From the NCBI RefSeq assembly GCF_001307295.1, contig NZ_CP012700.1:2793001-2857000 (forward strand): a stretch of DNA of 64,000 nucleotides. The letters are read 5' to 3'. The position numbers and the translations under genes are program-made. The stretch is from Sphingopyxis macrogoltabida. GTDB lineage: Bacteria > Pseudomonadota > Alphaproteobacteria > Sphingomonadales > Sphingomonadaceae. Within the stretch, counting starts at the first letter, position 1. Every line of letters begins with the position of its first letter. Of this stretch, positions 34,279-43,430 are shown piece after piece. The notes below the pieces were generated by a model. It worked only from the letters and a program-made list of their open reading frames with translations. It ran no database searches and was not told where the DNA came from.

Positions 34279-35010
34279 TCAGCTGCGGTTTTTGAAGCGC
34301 CAGCTGTCGTTGCCCGTCTCGACGATATCGCAGTGGTGGGTGACGCGGTCGAGCAGCGCCGTGGTCATCTTGGGATCGCCGAACACGGTCGGCCATTCGC
34401 CGAAGGCGAGGTTCGTGGTGATGATGACGCTGGTCCGCTCATAAAGCTTGCTGATGAGGTGGAACAGCAACTGCCCTCCCGAGCGGGCGAACGGCAGATA
34501 ACCGAGCTCGTCGAGCACGATCAGGTCGAGCCGCGACAGCTGCGCCGCCAGGGTCCCGCCTTTGCCGATCCGGGTCTCCTCTTCGAGGCGTGTCACCAGA
34601 TCGACGGTGTTGAAGTAGCGGGCGCGAGCGCCCCTTCGCACGACATTGGCGGTGATCGCGATGGCGAGGTGGGTCTTGCCTGTCCCCGTGCCGCCGACCA
34701 GCACGATATTGCGGCGAGGCGGGAGGAAGGAGCCATCGTGAAGGGAGCGGATCATCTCCTCATTGATCGGTGTGCCCTCGAAGCTGAACCGCTCCAGGTC
34801 CTTCACCACGGGCAGCCTCGCAGCCGTCATCCGATAGCGGATGGAGGCTGCATCCCGGTGGGTCGCCTCAGCACGGAGCAGGTCGGTCAGTATCTCCATG
34901 GTGGTGCGCTTGCGCTGGAGGCCGGTGGTGACCGCCTCGTCGAACGCCGCCGCCATGCCCTTGAGTCCGAGGCCGCGCATCGTGTCGATCATATCATGCC
35001 GCTGCATCAT
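34279..35010 (-). CDS. istB: IS21 helper ATPase IstB
   Basis: A 243-residue AAA+ ATPase (DnaC-like) that assists IstA in target selection. Walker [14 protein letters not shown], Walker [12 protein letters not shown], sensor region [11 protein letters not shown] and the C-terminal [15 protein letters not shown] are all present. The ATG-ATG at 35010 is chosen ([19 protein letters not shown]) and overlaps the istA stop, as is usual for the family. Looks intact. Confidence 0.9.
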   Translation of the reverse strand: MMQRHDMIDTMRGLGLKGMAAAFDEAVTTGLQRKRTTMEILTDLLRAEATHRDAASIRYRMTAARLPVVKDLERFSFEGTPINEEMIRSLHDGSFLPPRRNIVLVGGTGTGKTHLAIAITANVVRRGARARYFNTVDLVTRLEEETRIGKGGTLAAQLSRLDLIVLDELGYLPFARSGGQLLFHLISKLYERTSVIITTNLAFGEWPTVFGDPKMTTALLDRVTHHCDIVETGNDSWRFKNRS

Positions 35011-36508
35011 AGCCTCGCAGCAGATCATAGCGGGCACAGTCGGCGAGCGGAGGATGCTGCAGCATCCGGTCTTCCGAAGTGACGATGCTGTGGGGTGTCG
35101 CCGGCTCGCGGCGCCGGGAGAGGATGTTGAGGATCAGCTCGTCGCTGGCCGTTCCGTTCGCCAACGCTTCGCGCACGGCAGCCTCTACCGGCTCCAGGCC
35201 ATCGGTGAGCACCGCCGAGAGGACCCGCACGAACCTGCGATCGGCCTCGTCCCCGGTGCCGAGCCTTCGCCGTAATCGGTGCAGGGCGGGCGGCAGATCC
35301 CAGTCCTGGAACGGTGCGCCGTTACGCAGCGCGCCGGGCTTGTGCGCGAGGACCGGCAGATAATGCCAGGGATCGTATATCGTGCGGTTCCGACCGAAGT
35401 GGCGCTCATGCTCCCCGACGATCGCATCGCCGCAGCGTATGACGATGCGATCGGCATAGGAGCGCACCTGAACGGTCCGGCGTGCGGCCGTCGACATGAC
35501 CGAGTAGCGGTTGCGATCGAAGCTGATGAGGCAGGTGCCGGTGACGGCATGCTCGCTCTCATGGAAGCCGTCGAACGGTGCCAGGATCGGCTGCAGGGCC
35601 GGTCGCTCCATATCCAGCGCCTCGGCGACGGTAATATCCCCGCGTTCGGGATGGGCATGATGCTCGGCCCAGCGCCGGCACTCGGCCTCCAGCCACCCGT
35701 TGAGCTCGGCCAGGCTGGCGAACCGGAGTCGCGGCTGGAAGAAGCGGCCTCGGATCGTCTGGACCTGCTGCTCGACCTGGCCCTTCTCCCATCCCGCCGC
35801 CGGCGAGCAGGCGGTCGGCTCGACCATGTAATGATCGGTCATGATCAGGAAGCGGCGGTTGAACACACGCTCCTTGCCGGTGAACACGGCCGTCACCGCC
35901 GTCTTCATATTATCGTAGATACCGCGTCGCGGCACACCGCCGAAGAACGCGAACGCCCGGGCATGGGCATCGAACAGCATCTCCTGGCCCTCGCGCGGAT
36001 AGGCCCGGACATAGGGTGCGCGCGAGTCGCAGAGACGCATATGCGCCACCTTCACCCGCATCGGCTTGCCGGCGATCTCCACATCCTCGTGGCTCCAGTC
36101 GAACTGGTAGGCCTCACCCGGCTGGAAGGTCATCGGGATGAACGCCGGTGCGCCTTCGCCAGCATCCTTCCGCCGCGCAGCACGCCAGCGCGCCGCATAG
36201 CGGCGCACCGCATCATAGGATCCATCGAACCCCTCGCGCACCAGCAGGTCATGGATACGCGTCATCCGTAGCCGATCGCGGCGGCCGCGACCTTCGTTCT
36301 CCTCAAGCAGCGCATCGAGACGATCCTGATAAGGACCGATCCGCGGCAGCGGCTGGACTTTGCGCTGATAGTTGAACGCCGCCTCCGGCGACCGGATCGC
36401 TTTGCGGACGACCTTCCGCGACAAACGAAGGTCACGAGCGATCGCCTTGATCGCCTTACCCGCTGCATGCTCACGCCGAATCCGAACCACTGTCTCCACG
36501 ATCAACAT
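34994..36508 (-). CDS. istA: IS21 transposase IstA
   Basis: A 504-residue DDE transposase. It has an N-terminal helix-turn-helix ([21 protein letters not shown]), then the catalytic core with [14 protein letters not shown] (first Asp), IYDNMKTAV (second Asp) and [19 protein letters not shown] (Glu), and a C-terminal beta-barrel-like region. It overlaps istB by 17 bases. Intact by length and motifs. Confidence 0.92.
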   Translation of the reverse strand: MLIVETVVRIRREHAAGKAIKAIARDLRLSRKVVRKAIRSPEAAFNYQRKVQPLPRIGPYQDRLDALLEENEGRGRRDRLRMTRIHDLLVREGFDGSYDAVRRYAARWRAARRKDAGEGAPAFIPMTFQPGEAYQFDWSHEDVEIAGKPMRVKVAHMRLCDSRAPYVRAYPREGQEMLFDAHARAFAFFGGVPRRGIYDNMKTAVTAVFTGKERVFNRRFLIMTDHYMVEPTACSPAAGWEKGQVEQQVQTIRGRFFQPRLRFASLAELNGWLEAECRRWAEHHAHPERGDITVAEALDMERPALQPILAPFDGFHESEHAVTGTCLISFDRNRYSVMSTAARRTVQVRSYADRIVIRCGDAIVGEHERHFGRNRTIYDPWHYLPVLAHKPGALRNGAPFQDWDLPPALHRLRRRLGTGDEADRRFVRVLSAVLTDGLEPVEAAVREALANGTASDELILNILSRRREPATPHSIVTSEDRMLQHPPLADCARYDLLRGYDAAA

Positions 36509-36623
36509 CCCGTTCTCGCCAACTGATCAAAACCAGTCGGCCGACTAAATCCCCGGGATGAAGGGGTCCTTTTTGCACGCCGATCACCCCACGAAGGGGG
36601 TGCCTATTGCACGCTGATCCTCA

Positions 36624-36766
36624 CCATAATAGCGGATGCCAAAGCCCGGCAGCTTCTCCGACCATTCCACCCGGCGTGCTTTGCCGGTCGGGCGTCTGCC
36701 CGGATCGAAGCGGCGCAGGGTCGCGAGCTCATCCGCAATGATGCGAGCGAGGGAGACCCGGGTCAT
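36624..36766 (-). pseudogene. Truncated tyrosine-recombinase-like gene cut by IS21
   Basis: The 48 remaining N-terminal residues (MTRVSLARIIADELATLRRF, then EWSEKLPGFGIRYYG) resemble the arm-type DNA-binding start of an integrase (LPGFGIRxY). The ATG overlaps the stop of the integrase at 36763 (ATGA), so it was the second gene of a coupled pair. IS21 removed the rest; the frame runs on to 36584 inside the element. Confidence 0.55.
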
Positions 36767-37995
36767 GCCGCGAGCCCCAAGTGCCGGGCGAGCGAACCCG
36801 AGATGCGTTTGGCGGCGTCGGCAATCGCTTCGTCCGCGAGGTGCGCATAGCGCTCGGTGGTTTCGGCAAGTGCGTGGCCGAGGAGCTTGCCGATCACGAC
36901 AAGCGAAATCCCATCGGCAATGGCGATCGATGCGAAGCTGTGGCGCAGGTCGTGAAGCCGGACATCGGGCAAGGCCGCGTGCCGTCTGATTTCATGCCAG
37001 ATCGGGCTTAGCGCGATCGGCTTGTCCCCGCGCAGCGAGGAAAAGACCAATCCGGTATCCGCCTTGTTCGGCATGGCATCGAGAACCGCCTGCGCTTGCC
37101 GGTTGAGATAGACGATCTTTGCACCGGTCTTGCTGTCGGGCAGCATGAGGCGCGGCGGCTGCACCCATTCCCAGCGAAGCCCAACCACTTCGCCGTGGCG
37201 CGCGCCGGTGTAGATCAGCAGGCGGATCGCCTGGACCGCGATCGGGTTGCTTTCCTCGAAGTTGCGCAAGCTCCCAGCGAGCCGATTGAACTCGCGGGCG
37301 CTCAGAAATCTATCGACTAGCTTGCGCTTGTACCGCGGCGTTCCCCGGCACGGGTTCGAGCCGCGCGGGCGCATGCCCAATTGCTCGGCATAGCCCATCA
37401 TCACCGACATGATCGGGATCGTCCGGTTGAACGCGCCCGAGCGATCTGCCCAGCTATCGCGCCAGCGCAGCACATCGGCCTTGCGGATCGCATCGACCCG
37501 CAGGTGGCCGAAGATGTCGGTCAGGTCCTTGAAGATGCGGGCGCGATTGCCCTTGCGGGTCGAGGGCTTCCAATGCCGCGAATAGTCCGCCCAGAAGCGC
37601 AGCGCGAAATCACGAAACAGCGTCGCACCTGGATTATCCCGCCTCGCCTTCTGCGACACCGGCAGCCCATCGAGCATGACCTTGGCAAGCTGTGCGCGCG
37701 CCAGAGTGCGCGCCTCCTCCGCGCGAACCTCCGGCGGGCGGCCGAGCGTGATCCGCATCTGTTTGCCGCGCTGGCGAAACTGGACGAACCAGCTGCGCGA
37801 TCCGCCGGCAAAGACCCTCAGGCCGAAGCCCGGCAGCTCGGTGTCCCACCAGAAGAACTCTCTGCCCCTGATCTTGCGCCGGGCGATGTTGCCGTCGAGC
37901 CTGACTTTCTCGCTGGTTCGATTGCTTTGGTAGTGCCGAGTCGTCTTGAGAATTTCGACCGGATTTGGCGTTACCACAGGGCCATTCGTTGACAT
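36763..37995 (-). CDS. Tyrosine-type site-specific recombinase/integrase
   Basis: A 410-residue integrase of the DUF4102/arm-binding class. The N-terminal arm-binding segment is ELPGFGLRVFAGGSRSW and the core-binding region covers about residues 120-220. The catalytic set is Arg in YTGARHGEVVGL, Lys region LPDSKTGAK, HDLRHSFAS (H-x-x-R), LLGHALAETTERYAHL with His and the nucleophilic Tyr. The motifs are complete, so it may be active, although its original partner gene downstream is destroyed. Upstream (37996-38461) is non-coding and could hold its attachment site or promoter. Confidence 0.9.
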   Translation of the reverse strand: MSTNGPVVTPNPVEILKTTRHYQSNRTSEKVRLDGNIARRKIRGREFFWWDTELPGFGLRVFAGGSRSWFVQFRQRGKQMRITLGRPPEVRAEEARTLARAQLAKVMLDGLPVSQKARRDNPGATLFRDFALRFWADYSRHWKPSTRKGNRARIFKDLTDIFGHLRVDAIRKADVLRWRDSWADRSGAFNRTIPIMSVMMGYAEQLGMRPRGSNPCRGTPRYKRKLVDRFLSAREFNRLAGSLRNFEESNPIAVQAIRLLIYTGARHGEVVGLRWEWVQPPRLMLPDSKTGAKIVYLNRQAQAVLDAMPNKADTGLVFSSLRGDKPIALSPIWHEIRRHAALPDVRLHDLRHSFASIAIADGISLVVIGKLLGHALAETTERYAHLADEAIADAAKRISGSLARHLGLAA

Positions 37996-38461
37996 CGATC
38001 TTGCTCCTTCATAGAAGGAACTAATTCACGGCAATCCAATGGTTTATTTTCTATTGCTGCGACAAGGTCGCGTACGGTGTGCCTCCGTCTCCAATTGCGC
38101 GGGTGGTGACCAGTGATCCTGACCGTTCTTTCTCAATGGTCATTCCCAAACCTTGCTGTACGAGCGTGAGCAACCATTTGCATTGGCCAATGCCTGCAAG
38201 CGGTCATGTCGAAGCTACACCCTCAACAAGGGACCGCACCTGCGCAAGAGGGACCTTCAAAGGACCATGTGTGAAGCGGCAGGAACGGGACCTGTCGGTC
38301 CTGCCGCGCGCGCTGGTCCGACCTGGTCGCGGTGCGCAAGCGCGTGCGGGGCCCGGAACAAAGACACCGCGCCCGCAGGAGCACCGCCGCAGGTGGTGCG
38401 GGACCGAGCGCGTCACCAGCCCCGCTCCACATCACGCCTAGGCCCTCCACCTGCGAACACG
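37996..38461. other. Non-coding region upstream of integrase
   Basis: 466 bp without a credible gene. Several near-repeats of gggacc (38231-38300: agggaccg, agggacct, aaggacca, cgggacct) are present, which could be protein-binding repeats. Nothing else is recognised. Confidence 0.35.
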
Positions 38462-38494
38462 AAAAAAGGGCGGGAACCGTCACCGGCTCCCGCC
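38462..38494 (-). terminator. Rho-independent terminator of the small gene 38506..38727
   Basis: On the minus strand ggcgggagccgg pairs with ccgttcccgcc, separated by a three-base loop, and is followed by cttttttc. It lies 11 bases after the stop of the preceding minus-strand gene. Confidence 0.85.
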
Positions 38495-38505
38495 ATGTTT
38501 GATGG

Positions 38506-38727
38506 TCAGAACTCGTCGAGCATGCCGCCATGCACCGTATGCACCACACGGCTGGCCAGATGTGCTGGCAAGGCGTTGTAGTCACCTTCGTCGAGAGCGA
38601 AGTATCCAAGGTCGTCATCCTCGACGACGTGCTGGTCGAAGAAACTGTGCAAGGCCCGCCGTTCGGCAGTGGCGAGTGCTTCGAAGTAGCTGTTCGAGTT
38701 CGATTCAAGATTGCCAAGTGTAGTCAT
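38506..38727 (-). CDS. Small acidic protein, unknown function
   Basis: 73 residues starting ATG 38727 behind aggaggaaatc, a strong ribosome site. Acidic (QHVVEDDDLGYFALDEGDYN). The clear ribosome site and downstream terminator make it a real monocistronic gene. No family recognised. It sits among plasmid/ICE backbone genes. Confidence 0.7.
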   Translation of the reverse strand: MTTLGNLESNSNSYFEALATAERRALHSFFDQHVVEDDDLGYFALDEGDYNALPAHLASRVVHTVHGGMLDEF

Positions 38728-39071
38728 GATTTCCTCCTGATATCTTTCGGTGAGACGACAGGAGGAAGGCGGATGGGCGCGGTGCCGGCGGGTCAGGGAT
38801 CGCCCGCATGGGCGACCGCGAAGCGGCGGTGGGGGCAACGATTTTGTCGTACCGAAGTGCAAGCGTAGGGGAGGCAAAATGGTGGGGCCCCGCCGTCCTT
38901 GACGCGCCGGTGCCGGGCCCGTCACCCTTGAAAGTCCGTGGGCCAGGCCCCTCCCCCGCCCGATGAAGAGCGCCCGTGCCAATCATCTGCAAAAGGACTT
39001 TCCTACAGGGTCTTGCCTGGTCCATTGGAACCCGCGGGAGGAACGCGAAAGGGGAGTAAGGACGAACTCCA
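38728..39071. other. Intergenic region between divergent small genes
   Basis: 344 bp without a credible gene. It holds ribosome sites for both flanking genes (ggggagtaagga before 39072) and GC-rich sequence on the left half. The stretch aaaaggactttcctaca (38992-39008) contains a short inverted repeat aggact/aggaaagtcc-like core, possibly an operator shared by the two promoters. Confidence 0.3.
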
Positions 39072-39335
39072 ATGCCATCGAAACGAAGCGCTGTAGCCGC
39101 ACTCCAGAAGCTGGAGGCCGACCGGCTGGCACTCGACGAGCGTCAGAAAGAACTTGAGCGACAGGCTGCACTTGAACTGGGCAGCGTAGTCCTCGGAACG
39201 GGCCTCGAAACGTTCTCGAAGAAGGGCCTGGCTAAAGCGGCCGTGGAGCTCGCAAAGCTGGGGGAGGATGAGGCGTTGAAGCGGCTGGGTGCTTCTATAT
39301 CTTCTCCTCGCTCTCAACAAACGCCTGTGAAGTAG
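39072..39335 (+). CDS. Small coiled-coil protein of plasmid/ICE backbones
   Basis: 87 residues. A strongly helical, coiled-coil-like N-terminus (AALQKLEADRLALDERQKEL) is followed by a glycine-containing helix and a KLGEDEALKRL segment. The layout resembles small TraC/TraD (MobC-like) mobilisation accessory proteins of sphingomonad plasmids, but there is no diagnostic motif. Good ribosome site; a strong hairpin lies immediately downstream. Confidence 0.6.
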   Translation: MPSKRSAVAALQKLEADRLALDERQKELERQAALELGSVVLGTGLETFSKKGLAKAAVELAKLGEDEALKRLGASISSPRSQQTPVK

Positions 39336-39344
39336 AACGATGAA

Positions 39345-39377
39345 AGGGGTCCTGTCCGGCTTGGACAGGACCCCTTC
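39345..39377. terminator. Perfect 14-bp stem between convergent genes
   Basis: aaggggtcctgtcc (39345-39358) and ggacaggacccctt (39364-39377) form a perfect stem with a five-base loop. It lies between the convergent 39072..39335 and ssb genes. It has no clear T-run on either side, but placement fits a bidirectional terminator. Confidence 0.65.
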
Positions 39378-39400
39378 GGGAGAGAGATCAACGGGAGAGT

Positions 39401-39799
39401 TCAGTCGATCTCGGGAGCATCCTTGTTGTCGTCGTTCTCGCCGGAGCCGTTGCCGCGCGAGAGGAAGTCGACCTTGTCGGCGAGGATCTCGGTGCCGTAG
39501 CGCGTGACCCCGTCCTTGTCTTCCCACTGGGTGTAGTGGATGCGGCCCTGGACGCTGACCAGCTGGCCCTTGGTGCAGTACTGCCCGACGGTCTTGGCGA
39601 GGCCGTTGAAGCAGGTCACCCGGTGGAACTCGCTTTCCTTGGCAGTGTAGCCGTTCTCATCCTTGTAGGTCTTGCCGTCCTTGTCCCGCGCTGGGCGATC
39701 GGTGACGACGGTAATCCCGGTGACATTGGTGCCGCCCTTGGTCTCGCGGGTGTCGGGATCGCGAGCGATGCGGCCGGTGAGGATTGCGATATTGGTCAT
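39401..39799 (-). CDS. ssb: Single-stranded DNA-binding protein
   Basis: 132-residue OB-fold protein. MTNIAILTGRIARDPDTRET starts the first strand. HRVTCFNGLAKTVGQYCTKG and VSVQGRIHYTQWEDKDG form the core, and VDFLSRG ends the fold. The acidic tip ends DDNKDAPEID and does not have the classical DIPF-type end, as is seen in several plasmid-borne SSBs. Likely protects single strands during transfer or replication of the element. Confidence 0.9.
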   Translation of the reverse strand: MTNIAILTGRIARDPDTRETKGGTNVTGITVVTDRPARDKDGKTYKDENGYTAKESEFHRVTCFNGLAKTVGQYCTKGQLVSVQGRIHYTQWEDKDGVTRYGTEILADKVDFLSRGNGSGENDDNKDAPEID

Positions 39800-40071
39800 G
39801 ATACTAGTCCTTCAGTTCCTCAAACCGGAGACCATCTCCGGCTTGCGAACATCCAGAAGAAGCAGGGCATGGGAGGACTGCACCGCAGGCCTGAAGGGCC
39901 GAAGGGAAACCTGTTCATGACGGATGGTGCGGGCAGGCGCGCGAAGCGCGACAACACGGCCGTCAAAGGAACGGGTTGCGGCTCCTCAGCTGACCTGGTT
40001 CAGGACTGTTCGCGAAGAAAGCCGGATGGGTATCGGGTACGGGTCTGAAGGGTCGCATGATCCCGCTGCAA

Positions 40072-40341
40072 TCAGCTTTCGCCGTCGCTTTCCGATGCTG
40101 CCAGGAGATCCATGAAGTTGCGGGCTGCTTCCCGGTCTTCCTCGTTCTCGAACGCCACATCGAGGTCGGGGGCGGACCCGAACATGTGCAGGAACGACCA
40201 CAGTGCAAAGCGCTTGCCCCTGTCCTCTTCGAGGCCAAGGTCGACCCGGCAATGCTCAATCCCGGCTGCTAAAGTGTCGGGTGATATCTCAGCCATATTG
40301 GTCGAGGCAAAGTAGCGAAGGAGAAGATCATCGAGTTGCAT
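40072..40341 (-). CDS. Small acidic hypothetical protein
   Basis: 89 residues from ATG 40341 (MQLDDLLLRYFASTNMAEIS); longer in-frame starts up to 40416 lack a ribosome site. It is acidic with conserved-looking DVAFENEEDREAARNFMDLL at the C-terminus. Similar small proteins accompany ssb and DUF2493 genes on sphingomonad plasmids, as I recall. Function unknown. Confidence 0.6.
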   Translation of the reverse strand: MQLDDLLLRYFASTNMAEISPDTLAAGIEHCRVDLGLEEDRGKRFALWSFLHMFGSAPDLDVAFENEEDREAARNFMDLLAASESDGES

Positions 40342-40592
40342 TGGAAATCTTGTAGCGTGGCAAATCAGATGCGGGAACGATAAGTGCCGCACCGCTGCAA
40401 TAACAAGCGTATCCATCCACGAGGAAGTGGCTTCAGAGGCGCTCAGGTAACCGGGATGATCAACAGGGTTGTTCGAAAGCGTATCTATTCGGGCCTGTCG
40501 TTACTCTACAATCGACTCAAAGACATTAAGTGCTATGTCAGCTTCGCGACCCGAAGGGCTCGGAGCAGAAATGCAATGAGTTCTCTCCTTAT

Positions 40593-40622
40593 GGGCGGCT
40601 TCGAATGGGGCCGCCCTTTTTT
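40593..40622 (+). terminator. Rho-independent terminator; possible small RNA upstream
   Basis: gggcggc (40593-40599) pairs with gccgccc (40610-40616), followed by six T residues. No credible plus-strand gene precedes it. A short frame at 40384 runs straight through the stem and is rejected. The stretch 40417-40592 may therefore encode a small non-coding RNA, or the element is a leftover terminator. Confidence 0.65.
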
Positions 40623-40669
40623 CTGGTGACCGGAAGCAATCGCGAAAACGCCGAGCGGGCCTTGCACGC

Positions 40670-41605
40670 TCACCCGGGACAGCTGCCTAATGGCCCGCGA
40701 CGATCAACAACCGTGATACGCTGCTTCTTGGCCTCGATCACCAGGCGCTCGGTCACGCCATTGCCCGGAAATGCCACGACGTAGCGAGGGTTAAGAGCGA
40801 GCATTTGCTCGTTGCGCTTGAACCCGGCGCGAGCCCCGAGACGACGTTCTAGCCCGAAGGTCAATTGCTGAACTTCGTGACGCTCGGCCCAGGATGCGGC
40901 CAGTCTGTCGGCTCCTTTGCCGTCGCCTCCGTGGACGAGAAAGAGATCTGGAACGACATCGCGCACCTTGTCGAGCGTAGCCCAGATGTTGGCAGCGTAG
41001 GTCTTGGCGTCGGCCTCGCTTTCGAAGCGGTTGCGGCCGCCGGCGAAGACCACCGGCGTACCCTCGGGTGAATGTGCAGCCTGACGACGTTCGTTGCGCA
41101 CGCGCAGGAAATCGCGGGCATCGATCACTGCGGAAGTCATGGTCTTCGAATGGCGCGCACGCGATCCCGATACGGGCTTCCAGGAGGAACCGGTTTCGTC
41201 GCGATAGAGACCTGCCGCAACCTCTCGCATCTGCTCGAACGCAAACATGCTGGCTTCAGCCGACTGGGCGCGCAGCATTTGTTCCTCGAGGTTCGACGAA
41301 TGCACTTCGGAGCCGTCGGCGGATGCCAGAAGGGCGCGGATTTCATCCGAGGCCCGGTCCACCTGAACCGACTTGCGGCTGGCAGCGCGGTGGAAGAGAT
41401 TGACGAAGCCCCAGGCGAGATCCTCGGCGTCGGCTTCGAGCGCGGTGTCGTGAAACAGCGCGAAGAGATCGGACCAGACTGCTCCGAGCGTGTGAGCCAT
41501 GGCGTCCTCGCAAGGAAAGTCGGATTCGTTGAAAGGGGCAGGCGTGATCGAGAAGCCGGATAGATCGAGACCGGCAAGCTGGCTGGCGAAACTGTCATAC
41601 ATATC
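40670..41605 (-). CDS. DUF2493 (SLOG-like) domain protein
   Basis: 311 residues starting ATG 41605 behind caggaggacta. The N-terminal 190 residues are helical and specific to plasmid-type homologues (MYDSFASQLAGLDLSGF). The C-terminal part is the DUF2493 Rossmann-like domain: VVFAGGRNRFESEADA, VPDLFLVHGGDGKGADRLAA, WAERHEV and the MLALNPRYVVAFPGNGVTE strand-loop. The GGDGKGAD loop suggests nucleotide or nucleotide-derivative binding. Function is not established; it is common on alpha-proteobacterial plasmids and ICEs. Confidence 0.8.
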   Translation of the reverse strand, partial: DMYDSFASQLAGLDLSGFSITPAPFNESDFPCEDAMAHTLGAVWSDLFALFHDTALEADAEDLAWGFVNLFHRAASRKSVQVDRASDEIRALLASADGSEVHSSNLEEQMLRAQSAEASMFAFEQMREVAAGLYRDETGSSWKPVSGSRARHSKTMTSAVIDARDFLRVRNERRQAAHSPEGTPVVFAGGRNRFESEADAKTYAANIWATLDKVRDVVPDLFLVHGGDGKGADRLAASWAERHEVQQLTFGLERRLGARAGFKRNEQMLALNPRYVVAFPGNGVTERLVIEAKKQRITVVDRRGPLGSCPG

Positions 41606-41873
41606 GGTAGTCCTCCTGAGACCGGCGAATGCCGGCAGAAGAATTTCCGCGCGGGCCTGTTCGCCGTGCCCAAGAAGGACCGGGACAAGGGAACGCCGCA
41701 CCGCGGCAGCGGGAAACCCCGCAAGGCAAGGCTGGCGCGGGCCACACGGGCCGCAGCCTTGCGCGGGTTGCGGTGGGACCTGACCGGTCCAGGGCACAAG
41801 GACCAGCGAACAGGCCTGCGCGGGATAATGTCGGCGTGGCGCAGGATTTGTCTGGGAGGAATCCCGGATCGGT
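41606..41873. other. GC-rich spacer between DUF2493 and RES toxin genes
   Basis: 268 bp without a credible gene. It contains the ribosome site for the DUF2493 gene at its left end and is otherwise GC-rich with no structure I can name. Confidence 0.3.
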
Positions 41874-42602
41874 TCAGGGGCGCTCCGGGAGGCCGAACTG
41901 TTCCGGCGTGAAGGCAAGCACCTCTGCGTGGGGGAAAGCTGCGATCGCGGTTAGTCGATCGCCTTCGTGGCGCAGATGCCACCCGCGACCATGGTCCGGT
42001 TCCGATTTCGTGAAACCGGCCGGATCGAGCAGTGCCAGGTTGATACCGTCCGGGTCACGCGCGGAGCGCGCCCGGATGGCCTGACCGCCCGCCTCGCGCA
42101 CCGACACAGCAAGGTCCTGGCAATGCGAATAGTCGTCAGGGTCAAGCCATCGCTTAGCATCGCCCTCAAGCGGCGGCCTGGTCGTATCGGTCAACCGCGT
42201 GACCGATACGGGTACGGAAAAGCTCAGATGCTCGCTTGTCCGGTTGCCCGGAACGAACCCCGGCGAGCGGCTGTAGAATTTGAGCCGCCAGTAGGCGGTC
42301 TCGGTGATCGCAGTTCCCTCGGCTTCGCTTGCATAGAAGATCCCGGGTCGCTCGTTGGCCCGGCGAAAACGGCTGGCAACCGTGTGGCCATAGCGAAAGG
42401 GTGAAGCGAGGAGGTAATGCAACCCATGCGCGGATTTCGGCAGGTCCGGCTTTGCGCTATCTGCCAGTTCTTCAAGCCGCTGTTGCTCGCCAAGGTCGGA
42501 GGTCAAACGATTGGTCGAGATGCGATGCTGTGCTTCGACCACACGCCACACCGTTCGGCGGTAGCGGCGGAACTCAGACGCGAGCGCGGTGGGCGTCCAC
42601 AT
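41874..42602 (-). CDS. RES-domain toxin of a RES-Xre toxin-antitoxin pair
   Basis: 242 residues. RES-domain proteins are NAD-degrading or ADP-ribosylating toxins. Seen here: VWRVVEAQHRIST (conserved Arg in the WRV start), a central FYASEAEGTAITETAYWR segment with the family Tyr and Glu, and the late Ser-containing NLALLDPAGF strand. The start at ATG 42602 (MWTPTALASEF) lies 29 bases inside the antitoxin gene. It probably stabilises the element by killing cells that lose it. Confidence 0.82.
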   Translation of the reverse strand: MWTPTALASEFRRYRRTVWRVVEAQHRISTNRLTSDLGEQQRLEELADSAKPDLPKSAHGLHYLLASPFRYGHTVASRFRRANERPGIFYASEAEGTAITETAYWRLKFYSRSPGFVPGNRTSEHLSFSVPVSVTRLTDTTRPPLEGDAKRWLDPDDYSHCQDLAVSVREAGGQAIRARSARDPDGINLALLDPAGFTKSEPDHGRGWHLRHEGDRLTAIAAFPHAEVLAFTPEQFGLPERP

Positions 42603-42951
42603 AGTCGCAAACGGTGATGAGACCCTTGAAGCTGTCGACGAGATCGATCGGGCGCGCATCGAGATCGAGATTGGCGGTCGTCAGCCACGCGCGCGCAGAC
42701 ATGTCATCGCTTCCGAGCAGAGCGTCGAGCGAACGGAACAGCCGCAGGAGGAACTGAGCGGCTTCGAATGACTTCGATGCAGGGTCGAGCTCCGCCTTGC
42801 CCGAGCGCAGGCGCGAGGCGGTCGATTCTGATACGCCCAGGATTGCACCAAGTTTGGGGTTGGTGAGGCCCCAGAACTCGGCGATGCGGGCGATAGCAGA
42901 GGTGAGCACCTTGCCATCATCGGGCTGCAATTCGAGTGGCTTCGTCGCCAT
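42574..42951 (-). CDS. Xre/MbcA/ParS-type antitoxin
   Basis: 125 residues. The N-terminal helix-turn-helix is IAEFWGLTNPKLGAILGVSE followed by STASRLRSGK. The C-terminal toxin-binding domain is RLFRSLDALLGSDDMSARAW with LITVCDYVDAH at the end. It overlaps the downstream RES gene, the usual order antitoxin then toxin. The DNA-binding half suggests autoregulation. Confidence 0.85.
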   Translation of the reverse strand: MATKPLELQPDDGKVLTSAIARIAEFWGLTNPKLGAILGVSESTASRLRSGKAELDPASKSFEAAQFLLRLFRSLDALLGSDDMSARAWLTTANLDLDARPIDLVDSFKGLITVCDYVDAHRARV

Positions 42952-42990
42952 AGCCTATCCTTTCATATGCAAGATATACACTCTTATCCC

Positions 42991-43419
42991 TCAAATGCAA
43001 GATTTCTGACGTTCGAAGACCGCCTCTCCGTTCGAGAAACGCCCGACCATTTTGAGTTCGCCGAACATTCGTTCGAAACGCGGCGCCACTTGGGCGAGCC
43101 AGTGGCGCGCAAGGGCCGCGCGCGGGTGATAGAAGTCGGCTTCCCAAAAGCGAGCGTCATCGCGAGGGGCGAGCCAGATCGCGGCAAGCCCGCAATAGGT
43201 CGATATCCCGCAATCGGCGAAGGCGTTGCGCAGGAGGATACGGTCCTCGCGACCGCGCCATCCATCGAAGGTCTCGAAGGAAGGAAAGGCTGCCCTTGTG
43301 GTATCGATGATCTCGTCGACAAGGCACTCATAGGCCCAGTCGACATCGTCCTCTTCGCCGTCATCGAGCAGGCGAAAGGCTGCCACCGAGCCGGTCGGAT
43401 AGCTGACGGAACGTCCCAT
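42991..43419 (-). CDS. Hypothetical protein of plasmid/ICE backbones
   Basis: 142 residues (MGRSVSYPTGSVAAFRLLDD). Aromatic-rich with acidic and WL segments (FADCGISTYCGLAAIWLAPR, then RFWEADFYHPRAALARHWLA). It lies 11 bases downstream of the ArdC gene in the same direction and so probably in its operon. No family function is known to me. Confidence 0.65.
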   Translation of the reverse strand: MGRSVSYPTGSVAAFRLLDDGEEDDVDWAYECLVDEIIDTTRAAFPSFETFDGWRGREDRILLRNAFADCGISTYCGLAAIWLAPRDDARFWEADFYHPRAALARHWLAQVAPRFERMFGELKMVGRFSNGEAVFERQKSCI

Positions 43420-43430
43420 CTCACCGCTCC

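Larger units (their letters stand above)
34101..36623 (-). mobile_element. IS21-family element (2523 bp, no target duplication)
   Basis: Ends: tgtcaaacggcgttcaaaag at 34101 and, in reverse complement, tgaggatcagcgtgcaatag ending at 36623. Both carry the multiple gggacccc-type repeats usual for IS21 termini. Flanks do not match (ctcctgtc on the left, ccataata on the right), and both adjacent genes are truncated. Recombination between two IS21 copies or an adjacent deletion is likely. It encodes istA and istB. Confidence 0.85.

Noticed and set aside
38231..38300. Spaced gggacc repeats as a CRISPR array or iterons
   Set aside because: Repeats are about 6 bases with irregular spacing and variable sequence; too weak for either.
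40384..40629. An 81-residue plus-strand gene
   Set aside because: The frame runs through a terminator stem and T-run and has arginine-rich, non-protein-like composition.
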